Positions 27,560 through 36,789 of a stretch of 64,000 nt of DNA are shown piece after piece. Origin of the DNA: a bacterium (GTDB taxonomy: Bacteria; Zhuqueibacterota; QNDG01; DSAB01). The stretch is from contig JAFGDT010000107.1 in NCBI GenBank assembly GCA_016931965.1, positions 1 to 64,000 on the forward strand, given 5' to 3'. The position numbers and the translations under genes are program-made. Under the pieces are notes generated by a model. The model did no database searches. It had not been told where the DNA came from and was given only the letters and a program-made list of their open reading frames with translations. Within the stretch, counting starts at the first letter, position 1; every line of letters starts with the position of its first letter.

Positions 27560-28323
27560 AGACCTTGTATACAATTTGGATTTTCTTATTCGGATTGATT
27601 TTTGGCAGTTTCCTCAATGTTGTGATTTATCGGTTACAGCAAGGGCTTTCAATCGTTTTTCCAGGATCGTCCTGTCCCGCATGCAAAAAGCCTATTCGAT
27701 TCTACGATAATATTCCCCTGCTGAGTTATATCCTCTTGAAGGGACGTTGTCGGCAATGTGGATCTTCCATCTCATGGCGATACCCATTTGTAGAAGGATT
27801 GACCGCTCTCTGTTTATCGGCTCTTTTTTTTAAATATGGATTGTCTTTTCAATTTCTGAATTATGGGATTTTGGTTCTGTTCCTCATTCCCATCAGTTTC
27901 ATCGATATTGATAAGGGACTCATCTTGAATAAACTGACGATACCCTGTTTCATTTTGGGGGTTGGATTGGTTTTGGGATTTCAGTTTGAAACGTGGGAAA
28001 ATAGTCTCTTCGGGGCAGTCGGAGGCGGAGGAATCGTCTGGCTAATGGGTTTTATGGGGAAAATGCTTTTCCGAAAAGAGAGTTTGGGATTTGGGGATGT
28101 GAAACTTCTTGTTACTATAGGAGTTTACGTAGGCTTTCCCGAGGTCGCTATTTGTTTATTCTTAGGAATATGCATTGCCGGTATTTTTATTTTTGGCGGA
28201 TTGATTTTAAAAAAATTAAGTTTTGGTAATACCATTCCTTTTGGTCCGTTTATTGCGTTAGGCACATTGGTATATCTTATTTGGGGACCATCTTTGGTCA
28301 ATTGGTATATGGGATTGTATTGA
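27556..28323 (+). CDS. pilD: Type IV prepilin peptidase / N-methyltransferase
   Basis: A 255-residue inner-membrane enzyme that cuts the leader from prepilins and methylates the new N-terminus. The zinc-type tetracysteine pair is C40/C43 and C65/C68 (SCPACKKPI, CRQCGSSIS). The aspartyl protease residues are in FIDIDKG (D117 or D119) and LGFGDVK (D181). Seven or eight hydrophobic segments match the family. It starts inside the stop of the giant surface protein (ATGA) and leads the pilus cluster. Confidence 0.94.
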   Translation: MKTLYTIWIFLFGLIFGSFLNVVIYRLQQGLSIVFPGSSCPACKKPIRFYDNIPLLSYILLKGRCRQCGSSISWRYPFVEGLTALCLSALFFKYGLSFQFLNYGILVLFLIPISFIDIDKGLILNKLTIPCFILGVGLVLGFQFETWENSLFGAVGGGGIVWLMGFMGKMLFRKESLGFGDVKLLVTIGVYVGFPEVAICLFLGICIAGIFIFGGLILKKLSFGNTIPFGPFIALGTLVYLIWGPSLVNWYMGLY

Positions 28324-28368
28324 TTCAAAATAGGATATATCGATGGGGTATAAGGAGATTTCGAGTAA

Positions 28369-28821
28369 ATGATCTTTGAAGAGAAAAAAGAACAGGAAAA
28401 TGGTTTTGGTGTTACAGTTGATGAGATCGATAAAACAACACTGGGCGGTAACGGACGGAAACGGGTTTTGGTTGTCGATGACGACCCATTGGTTGTGAAA
28501 ATTCTTCGTAGTCCGTTAGAGAAGGAAGGGTATGATGTCAGTGTCGCTTCCCATGGATTGGAAGCTTTAAAGTGTGTAAAGGAACATCGGCCTGATTTAA
28601 TCATTTTGGATATTCTGATGCCACTGTTGGATGGATTCAAAGTTGCGAGATTATTAAAATTTGATAAGCGGTTCAAAGATATTCCCATTATTGTGTTGAC
28701 TTCACGTGCAACGGAAGGAGAGAGAAAAATGGGAGAGCAGGTTGGAGCCAATGAGTTTCTTTTTAAACCTTTCCGGCCTCCCTATGTATTAGAAGTTGTG
28801 AAAAGGTATCTGGATGCCTAA
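28369..28821 (+). CDS. Single-domain response regulator
   Basis: A 150-residue CheY-like protein with a 30-residue leader and no output domain. The acidic pocket is VVDDDP (37-40), the phosphorylation site is D81 in LILDILMP, and the conserved lysine is in FLFKPF. It overlaps pilB by 8 bases, so it probably adjusts pilus assembly by protein contact, like PilG/PilH-type receivers. No kinase lies next to it; the che cluster further on could supply phosphate. Confidence 0.88.
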   Translation: MIFEEKKEQENGFGVTVDEIDKTTLGGNGRKRVLVVDDDPLVVKILRSPLEKEGYDVSVASHGLEALKCVKEHRPDLIILDILMPLLDGFKVARLLKFDKRFKDIPIIVLTSRATEGERKMGEQVGANEFLFKPFRPPYVLEVVKRYLDA

Positions 28822-30601
28822 ACCCAATAAGACATCTGTAACGAACGTCGTAGACAACAAAGACGACAGGGTGTTGGCAAAAGCTCTGGTGGAGAGAAAA
28901 CTGCTTACACTTCAGCAAGCCAAGTCTGCATTGGCCGAGTTGCAAAATGGAGAAGCATCAAAAACATTGGAACAATATCTGATCGAGTCCGGAACAGTTG
29001 CTGAAGAGGCCATCTTGGAAGTCAAGGCTTCTCTCTGGAATGTGCCGTTTATCGATCTGAAGAATTATGAAGTGGATCCGGAAGTGCTTGATATTATTCC
29101 GAGTCAAATGGCAAAAAAATACAATTTCTTTCCTCTTTTCCGAATTGACGGAACATTGCTCATTGCCATGACGGATCCGAAAAATATAAAAATTATTGAT
29201 GAAGTCACTCAGGTTACCCAACTGGAAATTTCTCCGGCGCTATCTTCAAAGGATGCCGTTACAGATGCTATTCAACGTTACTATGGCGTACAGGAAGACG
29301 AAACCATAGTGACGGAAGTTCCCAATGAAGATCTCCAGGATATTTTAGAGATTATTGAAGCCGAAGAGGAACAAGAAGATGAAGAAAAATCATCTGCGGA
29401 TCTGGAAAGGCTGGCAGAAGATGCACCTGTGGTGAAAATGACAAACATGGTTCTGATTCAATCAATCGTCGAAGGTGCGTCTGATGTGCATTTCAATCCG
29501 GAAGAAGATCAACTTCGCGTCCGATACCGTGTGGACGGTATTTTAAGGGATAGTCATCATCTGCCGAGAAATCTGCAGCAGGCGGTTATTTCGAGGATCA
29601 AGATTTTAGCCAATTTGGATATTGCCGAGAATCGTATTCCGCAGGATGGGCAGATGCGATTGCGACTGAAAGATGGACGACAGATCGATATCCGTGTATC
29701 CACTTTGCCCTCCGCGTATGGTGAAAATGTGGTGCTCAGAATATTGGATAAAAGTGCAGCACTTTTAAAGTTGGAAAATCTGGGTTTTGAGGAAGATGTA
29801 TTTGATTTAACGGCCAGACTTCTCAGCAATGCCTATGGTATTATTTTGGTCACCGGACCCACAGGAAGTGGAAAAACAACCACACTTTATGCTGCATTGA
29901 ATCGTCTCAATTCTATCGAGAAAAATGTTATCACACTGGAAGATCCTATCGAGTATCGGTTGCCTCTCATTCGTCAATCGCAGGTTAATCATAAGGCCGG
30001 AATGACCTTTGCCAAAGGATTGAGAGCCATTCTGCGTCAGGATCCCGACATTGTGATGGTTGGTGAGATTCGTGATTCCGAGACGGCCAACATCGCTGTT
30101 CAGGCAGCACTGACCGGCCATTTGGTGCTTTCGACACTGCATACGAATGATGCGGCAGGAGCGGTGACACGGTTGGAAGAGATGGGCATCGAGCCGTTCT
30201 TAATTTCAACAGCTGTTCTCGGTGTGCAAGCCCAACGTCTCGTGCGAAAGATTTGTCCCGATTGTAAAGAAGAATATAAACCCAATTATGATATTCCAGA
30301 AGATGTTTTGGAAAGTTTCGGTTTGGAATCGGAAGCAGAGTCATTAAAATTTTACCGCGGCAAGGGGTGCAAGCGCTGCAATCAAACCGGTTACAGAGGG
30401 AGAATGTCTCTGATGGAAGTTTTACCCATGACGGACGGTATTCGTGAGCTGGTTTTAAAATCGGCTTCCTCAGAGGTGATTAAAAGAGTAGCCATTCAAG
30501 AAGGGATGCGACCTCTCATTGAGGATGGATGGATCAAGGTGCTGAAGGGGATTACGACACTGGATGAAGTGATGCGGGTAACCAACATCAATTCGGATTA
30601 A
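28814..30601 (+). CDS. pilB: Pilus extension ATPase
   Basis: A 595-residue GspE/PilB ATPase that drives pilus assembly at the inner-membrane face. It has an N-terminal MshEN domain (about 20-160), an acidic linker (170-195), the ASDVHF region (222), Walker A GPTGSGKT (348-355), an Asp box with LEDPIEYRLP, Walker B near RQDPDIVMVGEIRD, and the zinc tetracysteine CPDC/CKRC near the end. Confidence 0.95.
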   Translation: MPKPNKTSVTNVVDNKDDRVLAKALVERKLLTLQQAKSALAELQNGEASKTLEQYLIESGTVAEEAILEVKASLWNVPFIDLKNYEVDPEVLDIIPSQMAKKYNFFPLFRIDGTLLIAMTDPKNIKIIDEVTQVTQLEISPALSSKDAVTDAIQRYYGVQEDETIVTEVPNEDLQDILEIIEAEEEQEDEEKSSADLERLAEDAPVVKMTNMVLIQSIVEGASDVHFNPEEDQLRVRYRVDGILRDSHHLPRNLQQAVISRIKILANLDIAENRIPQDGQMRLRLKDGRQIDIRVSTLPSAYGENVVLRILDKSAALLKLENLGFEEDVFDLTARLLSNAYGIILVTGPTGSGKTTTLYAALNRLNSIEKNVITLEDPIEYRLPLIRQSQVNHKAGMTFAKGLRAILRQDPDIVMVGEIRDSETANIAVQAALTGHLVLSTLHTNDAAGAVTRLEEMGIEPFLISTAVLGVQAQRLVRKICPDCKEEYKPNYDIPEDVLESFGLESEAESLKFYRGKGCKRCNQTGYRGRMSLMEVLPMTDGIRELVLKSASSEVIKRVAIQEGMRPLIEDGWIKVLKGITTLDEVMRVTNINSD

Positions 30602-30616
30602 CCAAGGTTTTATGAT

Positions 30617-31825
30617 ATGCCATCTTTTGAATTCAGAGCAGTGAGTCCGACGGGTCAGATCGTCACCGAAGTATTGGAGGCCGCCAATGAACAGGTGGTT
30701 TCCAAAGAGATTCTTCGCAAGGGGTATCGGCCGATTTCAATCAAAAAAAGGAGAGAAGCGAAAGGTGGAGGTGAACTCTCTCTTTTTAAACCAAAAATCA
30801 AAACAGAAGAAATTGTTCTTTTTACCAAAGAGATGGTAACCCTGTTGAGAGCCGGTGTACCCATGTTGACTTCATTAGAGGCGCTTTCTTCCCAGAGCAC
30901 GAAAGCATTCGGTGGTATTCTGAATAAAATCTATATCGATGTCATGTCAGGTAAAAGTTTGTCTCAGGCGCTGGATCAACATCCGAAAATATTTTCAAAA
31001 CTCTATGTGAATTCGATTCATGCAGGGGAGATGAGCGGTGCATTGGATGAGGTTTTGGAACGGATGGCCGGTGTTCTGCAGCATGATGAAGAAACGAGAA
31101 AAAAGGTCAAGTCCGCCATGCGATATCCCATTCTGGTTATTCTGGCGATGGTGGCTGCATTCATTGTGGTCATGACGATGGTAATCCCAAAATTTGCCCT
31201 GATTTTTGGAGGACTCAATGTCGAGCTCCCCATTTTCACGCAGATACTTTTGGGACTCAGTGAATTTATCAAACAGTATATTCTGGTTATTGTCGGTGTT
31301 TTTGCTGTCGTGATTATCGGATTTCAGATCTATATTAAGAATTCAAAAGGGCGTGTTGTATGGGATGGTTTCAAAATGAAAATTCCGTTGATCGGGAATC
31401 TGGTGGTCAAGAGTTCATTAGCCCGATTTACCAAAATGTTCGAAACATTGAACCGAAGTGGATTACCCATCATTCAGACGCTCAATACGGTGGCCGCTGC
31501 TGTGGGGAACATGGCGATTGAAAAAACGATCAGGCAGGTGGCTACCGGTGTCGAGGGCGGTCAGGGTATCGCCGGTACAATGAAGAAATATACCATATTT
31601 CCACCGATGGTTGTCCGAATGATTTCCATCGGAGAGCAATCTGGATCACTGGATGATATGTTGGGCAGCATTTCCAATCATTTTGATATGGAAGTCGAAT
31701 ATGCCATTAAAGGATTGACCTCAATGATTGAACCCATGCTCACTGTGGTTTTAGGAGGAGCGGTGACCGTGATGGCTCTTGGTATCTTTTTACCGATGTG
31801 GAATTTGGCCAGTGCCATACAATAG
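30617..31825 (+). CDS. pilC: Pilus inner-membrane platform protein
   Basis: A 402-residue PilC/GspF protein, the membrane platform on which PilB and PilT act. It has the two-fold family layout: a cytoplasmic helical domain with LLRAGVPMLTSLEAL (about 75-90), a membrane helix near 175-195, a second related domain with LNRSGLPIIQTLNTV (about 278) and a last helix near 375-395 (MIEPMLTVVLGGAVTVMALGI). Usual length for the family. Confidence 0.95.
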   Translation: MPSFEFRAVSPTGQIVTEVLEAANEQVVSKEILRKGYRPISIKKRREAKGGGELSLFKPKIKTEEIVLFTKEMVTLLRAGVPMLTSLEALSSQSTKAFGGILNKIYIDVMSGKSLSQALDQHPKIFSKLYVNSIHAGEMSGALDEVLERMAGVLQHDEETRKKVKSAMRYPILVILAMVAAFIVVMTMVIPKFALIFGGLNVELPIFTQILLGLSEFIKQYILVIVGVFAVVIIGFQIYIKNSKGRVVWDGFKMKIPLIGNLVVKSSLARFTKMFETLNRSGLPIIQTLNTVAAAVGNMAIEKTIRQVATGVEGGQGIAGTMKKYTIFPPMVVRMISIGEQSGSLDDMLGSISNHFDMEVEYAIKGLTSMIEPMLTVVLGGAVTVMALGIFLPMWNLASAIQ

Positions 31826-31981
31826 GAATCAAATGGATGTTTCAAAGCGGTGTACATTCTAAACCAAGACATAGTTTTCAAATGAAAGGAGGTGATCGGA
31901 TTCAACTAAAAATCGTTCCCTAATCAGGGGAATAGAGAAGAGATGTGTTTTACACGAATCATTAAAAAAGGAGATGATGTC

Positions 31982-32332
31982 ATGAAAATGAAGTCTCAAA
32001 GAGGTTTTACCCTCATCGAATTGATTATCGTGATCGTGATCATTGGAATTCTGGCGGCCGTGGCCGTACCCAAATTCCTCGATCTGAGCACAAACGCTCA
32101 AATTTCAGCTTGCCGACAAAACCAGATGAGTATGACTTCCGCCTGTTCGATGTACTATGCCGATACGGCTGTCAATACAGGAACGGCTTCCTATCCCAGT
32201 GCCGCTGGAACTGAGTTGGTAACGGCCAACATCGTTGATGCCCTGCCGACCTGTCCGGTAACCGCCGCTGCTTATGTAGGTTATGATGTCGGTCTTGTTG
32301 AATGTGCAACGGCAGCGCATAATCCGTCATAA
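31982..32332 (+). CDS. pilA: Major type IV pilin (short)
   Basis: A 116-residue prepilin. The leader MKMKSQRG is cut before [21 protein letters not shown], with Glu5 present. The mature protein is about 108 residues, shorter than many pilins. Four cysteines (ISAC, TSAC, TCPV, VECA) could form two disulfides. I chose ATG 31982 because AAAGGAGATGATGTC precedes it and gives the short class-III-like leader. A hairpin and T-run follow the gene, as expected for a highly expressed pilin within a longer operon. Confidence 0.9.
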   Translation: MKMKSQRGFTLIELIIVIVIIGILAAVAVPKFLDLSTNAQISACRQNQMSMTSACSMYYADTAVNTGTASYPSAAGTELVTANIVDALPTCPVTAAAYVGYDVGLVECATAAHNPS

Positions 32333-32400
32333 CGGGCGTTGCTGGTTCTTATGGTGTTCGCATTGTTGTGTATGAATGCCTGAATGCCTGAATGGAAGGA

Positions 32401-32452
32401 AGACGGGGGACTGTATCCATCAAAGATGCAGCCCCCTGTCTCCGGCCTTTTT
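32401..32452 (+). terminator. Hairpin with T-run after pilA (partial terminator)
   Basis: AGACGGGGGACTG (32401-32413) pairs, with single-base bulges, with CAGCCCCCTGTCT (32429-32441). TTTTT follows at 32448-32452. It probably lets pilA transcripts stop while some polymerase reads on into the minor pilin genes. The spacing to the T-run is longer than ideal. Confidence 0.55.
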
Positions 32453-32469
32453 CAGGGGGAGGATGTGAA

Positions 32470-32529
32470 ATGAAAGGAGAGACCTGTTTTAAAGGGCTGG
32501 GAAAGGATCAAATCAAAAAACGAGTATAA
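32470..32529 (+). CDS. Possible 19-residue leader peptide
   Basis: ATG at 32470 is preceded at good spacing by GGGGGAGGA and opens a 19-codon frame (MKGETCFKGLGKDQIKKRV) that ends 11 nt before the next gene. It is short and basic. It could couple ribosomes to the following minor pilin gene or be chance. Confidence 0.25.
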   Translation: MKGETCFKGLGKDQIKKRV

Positions 32530-32540
32530 GGGGAATAAAG

Positions 32541-33113
32541 ATGTTTTTCCATGTCAATCAAAAAATGGTCAACAGGATGTGGCGCATAATGAGAGAGAGC
32601 AAAGGGTTCACATTTGTTGAAACGGTTATTGTGGTAATTATCATTGCCACACTGACTGGAACTGTGGGTGTTACCGTGAACAGTGTCAATGAGGATGCGC
32701 GTCTCGTGAATGCGGCTGTCCGGGCATTGGCAGATATGCGGTATGCGCAGGAAATGGCATTGACCCACCGCAGAGAGGTTGATTTTATCGTTAATGTGGG
32801 TACCGACTATTATGAAGCAATTTATCATAGTGATGGTTCCTATTTACCCTCACCACAAGGGGACGGTAATTTGATTGTACAGTTGAACCAAGATGAATAT
32901 CAGGGTGTACAAATTACCTCTTCTGCTTTTCCCGGGCGGCAACTTTCTTTTGATTCCGTTGGCAGACCGCTATGGAATGGTAGTCCATTCGCTAACGAGG
33001 AATCGGTTATGTGGCTCAATTCAAGAATCAGTGTAACCATATATCCTGCTGGTTTTTCAGATTTGGTAACACCCTCCGGAGGAGGTTCATCGGGATGCGG
33101 TCGGGGATGTTAA
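32541..33113 (+). CDS. Minor pilin, GspH/FimT-like
   Basis: A 190-residue prepilin-like protein. The leader ends in ESKG before FTFVETVIVVIIIATL, with Glu5 kept. The body is beta-rich as in GspH/FimT. The C-terminus is glycine-rich and ends in SGCGRGC. The DNA of this tail contains the ribosome site of the next gene. Confidence 0.82.
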   Translation: MFFHVNQKMVNRMWRIMRESKGFTFVETVIVVIIIATLTGTVGVTVNSVNEDARLVNAAVRALADMRYAQEMALTHRREVDFIVNVGTDYYEAIYHSDGSYLPSPQGDGNLIVQLNQDEYQGVQITSSAFPGRQLSFDSVGRPLWNGSPFANEESVMWLNSRISVTIYPAGFSDLVTPSGGGSSGCGRGC

Positions 33114-33520
33114 ATCGTTTATTAAAAGTCAGGATCCGATTGGGGAACGAAAAAGGATTGTCTCTGATCGATGTAATTGCCATGCTGATCATTTTGGGCA
33201 TCGCCGTTCCGGCTTTGACCCGTCTCTCTGTGGTCAATTCAAGAGGAGGAGCCAAATTTTTACTCATGACACGGGCTGTCTATTCTGCAGAAGGTATCAT
33301 GGAACAGATTATGGCTGACTACCGTTCCCCCAATCGTGGATATGATTGGGTGAAATCCTATTGGGCAGGGACCGCCCCTGCATTAGAAGCCGGTTTTAGC
33401 TGCCTTGTCTCGATATCATCTGAATCGACATTCAATGGTCTCTCCTATGTGGATGTAACCGTTACTGTGAGCAATCCCGATTTTCCGGATGTGGTTCTGA
33501 ATACCTCTTTGTTTCAATAA
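33095..33520 (+). CDS. Minor pilin, PilV/GspI-like, with Asp at position 5
   Basis: A 141-residue prepilin-like protein. The leader ends in NEKG before LSLIDVIAMLIILGIAV. Position 5 of the mature protein is Asp, not the usual Glu. I chose ATG 33095 because GGAGGAGG lies 9 nt upstream, inside the end of the previous gene; ATG 33107 is possible. The two genes overlap by 19 bases. Confidence 0.8.
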   Translation: MRSGMLNRLLKVRIRLGNEKGLSLIDVIAMLIILGIAVPALTRLSVVNSRGGAKFLLMTRAVYSAEGIMEQIMADYRSPNRGYDWVKSYWAGTAPALEAGFSCLVSISSESTFNGLSYVDVTVTVSNPDFPDVVLNTSLFQ

Positions 33521-33546
33521 TCCTCTCATAGAGAGAAGATGATGGA

Positions 33547-34086
33547 TTGATAGAAATGGTGTTGCATAACTTTAAAAATTGGATAGGTCGTTTTCTCAAA
33601 AGAGACAGCGGGTTTACGCTGATGGAACTGACTGTGGTGATGGTGTGCATTTCTTTTATTACCATCGGCATTCCATTGGTTGTTCAGATGAATGTCGAAT
33701 CCTATCTACAGATTCGGTCTGGAAAACATTATGTACAGGCGGCGAGAATCGGATTCAGACAGATGACGGCCGAACTCAGGCAAATTGAAAGATCAGATCA
33801 GATTAATCGGGGAAGTTCAAGCCGCATTAACTTTAATCTTCCGTCAGTCGGGGGTGTCGATTATAACTATAGTAGCACATATAAAGAGTTGGAACGGGGA
33901 GGCGATCGTTTTGTTTTCCCGGTGAATGCTTTTAGAATTCGTTTTTTTGACAATCAAGGTAATACGATCAGCAGTTTTTCAAGCCCTCGCAATGATATAT
34001 GGCGAATTGAAGTGCGTATGGTTGTTGGAGATGATGAAACGCACATTGTTTTGTGGGATCAAATCCATCCCCGGAGTTTCAACTGA
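33547..34086 (+). CDS. Minor pilin, PilW/GspJ-like
   Basis: A 179-residue prepilin-like protein with SG before FTLMELTVVMVCISF, Glu5 present, and a mixed alpha/beta body that fits PilW/GspJ (VQAARIGFRQMTAELRQIE). TTG 33547 follows AGAGAGAAG at 7 nt; ATG 33556 is the alternative. It probably belongs to the pilus tip complex with its neighbours. Confidence 0.8.
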   Translation: MIEMVLHNFKNWIGRFLKRDSGFTLMELTVVMVCISFITIGIPLVVQMNVESYLQIRSGKHYVQAARIGFRQMTAELRQIERSDQINRGSSSRINFNLPSVGGVDYNYSSTYKELERGGDRFVFPVNAFRIRFFDNQGNTISSFSSPRNDIWRIEVRMVVGDDETHIVLWDQIHPRSFN

Positions 34087-34095
34087 GTGTGAGGT

Positions 34096-35028
34096 ATGAT
34101 TATGCGTCAGAATAGATATAAAAGTGAAGAAGGATTTTTGTCGGCATTTCTTATTATCTTTCTGGTGACTTTGGGTTTAATGGGAGCAGGTGCCTTTGTT
34201 CTGGTGAACAGCGAGGGAATCAACATGGTGAATCAGGTTCAGCTTCTCCAGTCGGGTTATGCAGCCGATGGCGCAGTCTACTATGGCATACGTGCACTTC
34301 GGCAGTATACTTTCACCAGCCCAACGACAATGACGATCGGAGGAGCCTATGTCACATTGAGCACGAGTAGAACAGGCGAAAGGATCTTCTTGGATGTAAC
34401 TGCAGATATGAGCAATGTGCAGAATGATCTCCAGATTCAAATCAGAGTGGACACATTGCGGAATGCAGCGGTTTTTTCGACCAATGATGTGAATAATGAT
34501 ATCGTTACAGAAGATGATGATGGGAATACAGATATGGACTATCTGATTGTCAATACAGATTCACTTCCAACGATCGACCGTACTGCATTGGAAAATACGG
34601 CCATTAGCCAGGGATGGCATAGAACCGAGTCTACGTTTACACCTGCGGATGGTTATCCGACCGGTAGTTTTTGGAATAGTCCCGGTGTACCCAATGTCAT
34701 CTGGGTTGAGAATGATATCTGGGTGTCGTCAGCGATAACCATATATGGCATTTATTTGGTGGATGGCGATGTGTTCACGGATGATCAGGGCCAAGTGCAG
34801 GGGATTTTCTATGTACCAAATACAAGTTCCACGATTTATCTTAATCGTCAATCTGATACATTCGACCAGATCGTCGGCGGTATTATCACCAATGGTTATA
34901 TCAGTTCCTGGGGTTTAGGGGCTGTTGTGACTGTACAGAATAATCGCACATTTATGGCTGCATTTGACAGTTACGTCGACAATCCAGATTATGTATTTGC
35001 TCATGTTTTTTCGTGGAATTATATGTAA
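34096..35028 (+). CDS. PilX/GspK-like pilus assembly protein
   Basis: A 310-residue protein with a pilin-like N-terminal helix (EEGFLSAFLIIFLVTLGLMG) but no clean prepilin site with Glu5. The long C-terminal part is beta-rich and polar. Size, position after three minor pilins and the helix point to the PilX/GspK role at the pilus tip. The large domain itself shows no motif I recognise. Confidence 0.6.
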   Translation: MIMRQNRYKSEEGFLSAFLIIFLVTLGLMGAGAFVLVNSEGINMVNQVQLLQSGYAADGAVYYGIRALRQYTFTSPTTMTIGGAYVTLSTSRTGERIFLDVTADMSNVQNDLQIQIRVDTLRNAAVFSTNDVNNDIVTEDDDGNTDMDYLIVNTDSLPTIDRTALENTAISQGWHRTESTFTPADGYPTGSFWNSPGVPNVIWVENDIWVSSAITIYGIYLVDGDVFTDDQGQVQGIFYVPNTSSTIYLNRQSDTFDQIVGGIITNGYISSWGLGAVVTVQNNRTFMAAFDSYVDNPDYVFAHVFSWNYM

Positions 35029-35046
35029 AGGATATCGGTATAAGAA

Positions 35047-36789
35047 ATGCAATTGAAGAGTTTTAAAATAGAAAAGAAGAAACCCTGGTCGTTTGTGTTG
35101 GGATTGGATATCAGTTCCAATGCATTGAAATATCTGCTTCTCCGCAGAACCGGTCGGGGATTGAGAGTGGACGGATTTGGCCGATACGCCCTTGAAAATG
35201 GTGAACTGGAGCGAGACCAGAAAATTCAGCAGAGTGTGGGATCTCTTTTTCAGAAAATTGGAGGACTCAAGCAGGCCAAAGTCGTGTTGGGTATCGACAG
35301 CGGCAAATTGACGATTAAAAAAGAGAGCATGCCTGCCCTGGCGAGAAAAGAGCTTCTTCAGACGATTGCCTTTTCCATGCAGGAAGAGATCAGAAAAGAT
35401 GTAGGGGCCGGAGAGGTTGTATGTGATTATTTAACCCTGGGACCCGATCCTGCCAAACCGGCCCATATGCAGTATCTGTCATTGGGGATACTTGAAGAGG
35501 TTGTGGAAAATGAGATTCGGTACTGTGCAGCAGAAGGGATCATTCCGACGAAAGTAACACCAACTGTACTGGCTATGACCAATTTGGTACATTTTATTCC
35601 TAAAATGGAATCGAATGATGCTGTTGGGTTTTTGGATATCGGAACAGAAAAAAGCGTGCTGGTTATCATACGCAACAGGAAGATGGATTTCTTTCGTGAG
35701 ATTGTGATTGGAGGAGATGATTTTACAAAATCGATTATCGGGACCATATTCCACGAAGGACGGGCAATCCAGTTTACCGAAGAAGATGCTGCCGAGTTCA
35801 AATACCGCTACGGATATCCGCTTGGTTTTTCCGAGGGGATGATGTTTCGGGGAGCTCCACTGACCGAAGTGGGAGCCATGATGCGGCCGGTGGTTGAAAG
35901 ATTGTCCGGAGAAATTCATCGATCAATCGGTTTTTATAAAGATCAATCCGCAAGTGGAAATTTAAACAAGCTCTATTTGATTGGAGGAGGAGCCCGATTA
36001 AAACATCTCTCTGACGTGTTAACAGAAAAAATCGGAATTCCGGTTTCTCCACTTCACATGCCGAAAGATTTGCGAGTCAGTGGAGGAAAAAAGTATCAGG
36101 AGGGATTTCAGAAGAAATTTTTAGAACAGGCCATCAGCTTTGCTTTGGCCATGGAAACCTCTACGGAAGGCAATCTCCTGCCCACACCCTATAGAAAGAT
36201 TCATCAGATGGCGGTGATTCAGAAAGGATTTCGTTATGCAGCTATGGGTATCGTTGTGTTGATTGCATTCCTGACATTTCATTTTCAAAGTCAGGTACAT
36301 TCTTTAAAGAATCGTGTTATCGCAAAAGAGATTCTGGCTAATCAAATTCAAAGTGTACGTTCCCAATATAATTTACTCCAGTTGGAGAAAAATATTTTAG
36401 ATTCAAAAATTGCAGCATTGCGTCTCAGCATACAAAGTGATGATCATTTGGTGCAGGTATTACGGATGGTTTCTCATTCCGTCCCGGAAAAGTTATTGCT
36501 CACCGGATTGGAATATGGGCAAGCAAGAGAAATGTCGAGAATGATAAGAGAAAATACGGAAACTGAAGAACCGGATTGGATCGTTCGCATCGAGGGTGTC
36601 AGTAACAAGCCCTCAAACGATGTGGGCATTTATTTGGCGCAACTCATGGTCGAATTGGAAAAATCCCAGTATTTCTCTAATGTCACGTTAGCGGATGAAC
36701 AAGTAATTCAGGAAGAGGGCCAGGAGGACACATATCGATTTGAGCTTATCGGTTATTTAAAAGATGGTACGGAGGAAGATGTTGAATAA
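35047..36789 (+). CDS. PilM-PilN fusion protein
   Basis: A 580-residue fusion. Residues 13-375 are the actin-like PilM (LGLDISSNALKYLLL, FLDIGTEKSVLVII at about 194, LIGGGARLKHL at about 310). Residues 376-580 are PilN: a short cytoplasmic stretch, one membrane helix (about 396-414), a coiled coil and a periplasmic ferredoxin-like part. In most species these are two genes whose products bind each other through the PilN N-terminus; here that link is covalent. The joined protein ties the cytoplasmic ring to the PilO/PilP/PilQ alignment complex. Confidence 0.87.
   Translation: MQLKSFKIEKKKPWSFVLGLDISSNALKYLLLRRTGRGLRVDGFGRYALENGELERDQKIQQSVGSLFQKIGGLKQAKVVLGIDSGKLTIKKESMPALARKELLQTIAFSMQEEIRKDVGAGEVVCDYLTLGPDPAKPAHMQYLSLGILEEVVENEIRYCAAEGIIPTKVTPTVLAMTNLVHFIPKMESNDAVGFLDIGTEKSVLVIIRNRKMDFFREIVIGGDDFTKSIIGTIFHEGRAIQFTEEDAAEFKYRYGYPLGFSEGMMFRGAPLTEVGAMMRPVVERLSGEIHRSIGFYKDQSASGNLNKLYLIGGGARLKHLSDVLTEKIGIPVSPLHMPKDLRVSGGKKYQEGFQKKFLEQAISFALAMETSTEGNLLPTPYRKIHQMAVIQKGFRYAAMGIVVLIAFLTFHFQSQVHSLKNRVIAKEILANQIQSVRSQYNLLQLEKNILDSKIAALRLSIQSDDHLVQVLRMVSHSVPEKLLLTGLEYGQAREMSRMIRENTETEEPDWIVRIEGVSNKPSNDVGIYLAQLMVELEKSQYFSNVTLADEQVIQEEGQEDTYRFELIGYLKDGTEEDVE

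Noticed and set aside
28125-28751. A 208-codon minus-strand frame across pilD and the receiver gene
   Set aside because: It is antisense to two clear genes and its serine/proline-rich product has no recognisable features.
32541-35028. A type II secretion operon instead of a type IV pilus
   Set aside because: Minor pilins look alike in both, but PilM, PilT and a PilQ-type secretin with AMIN-like regions are present, which favours a pilus.
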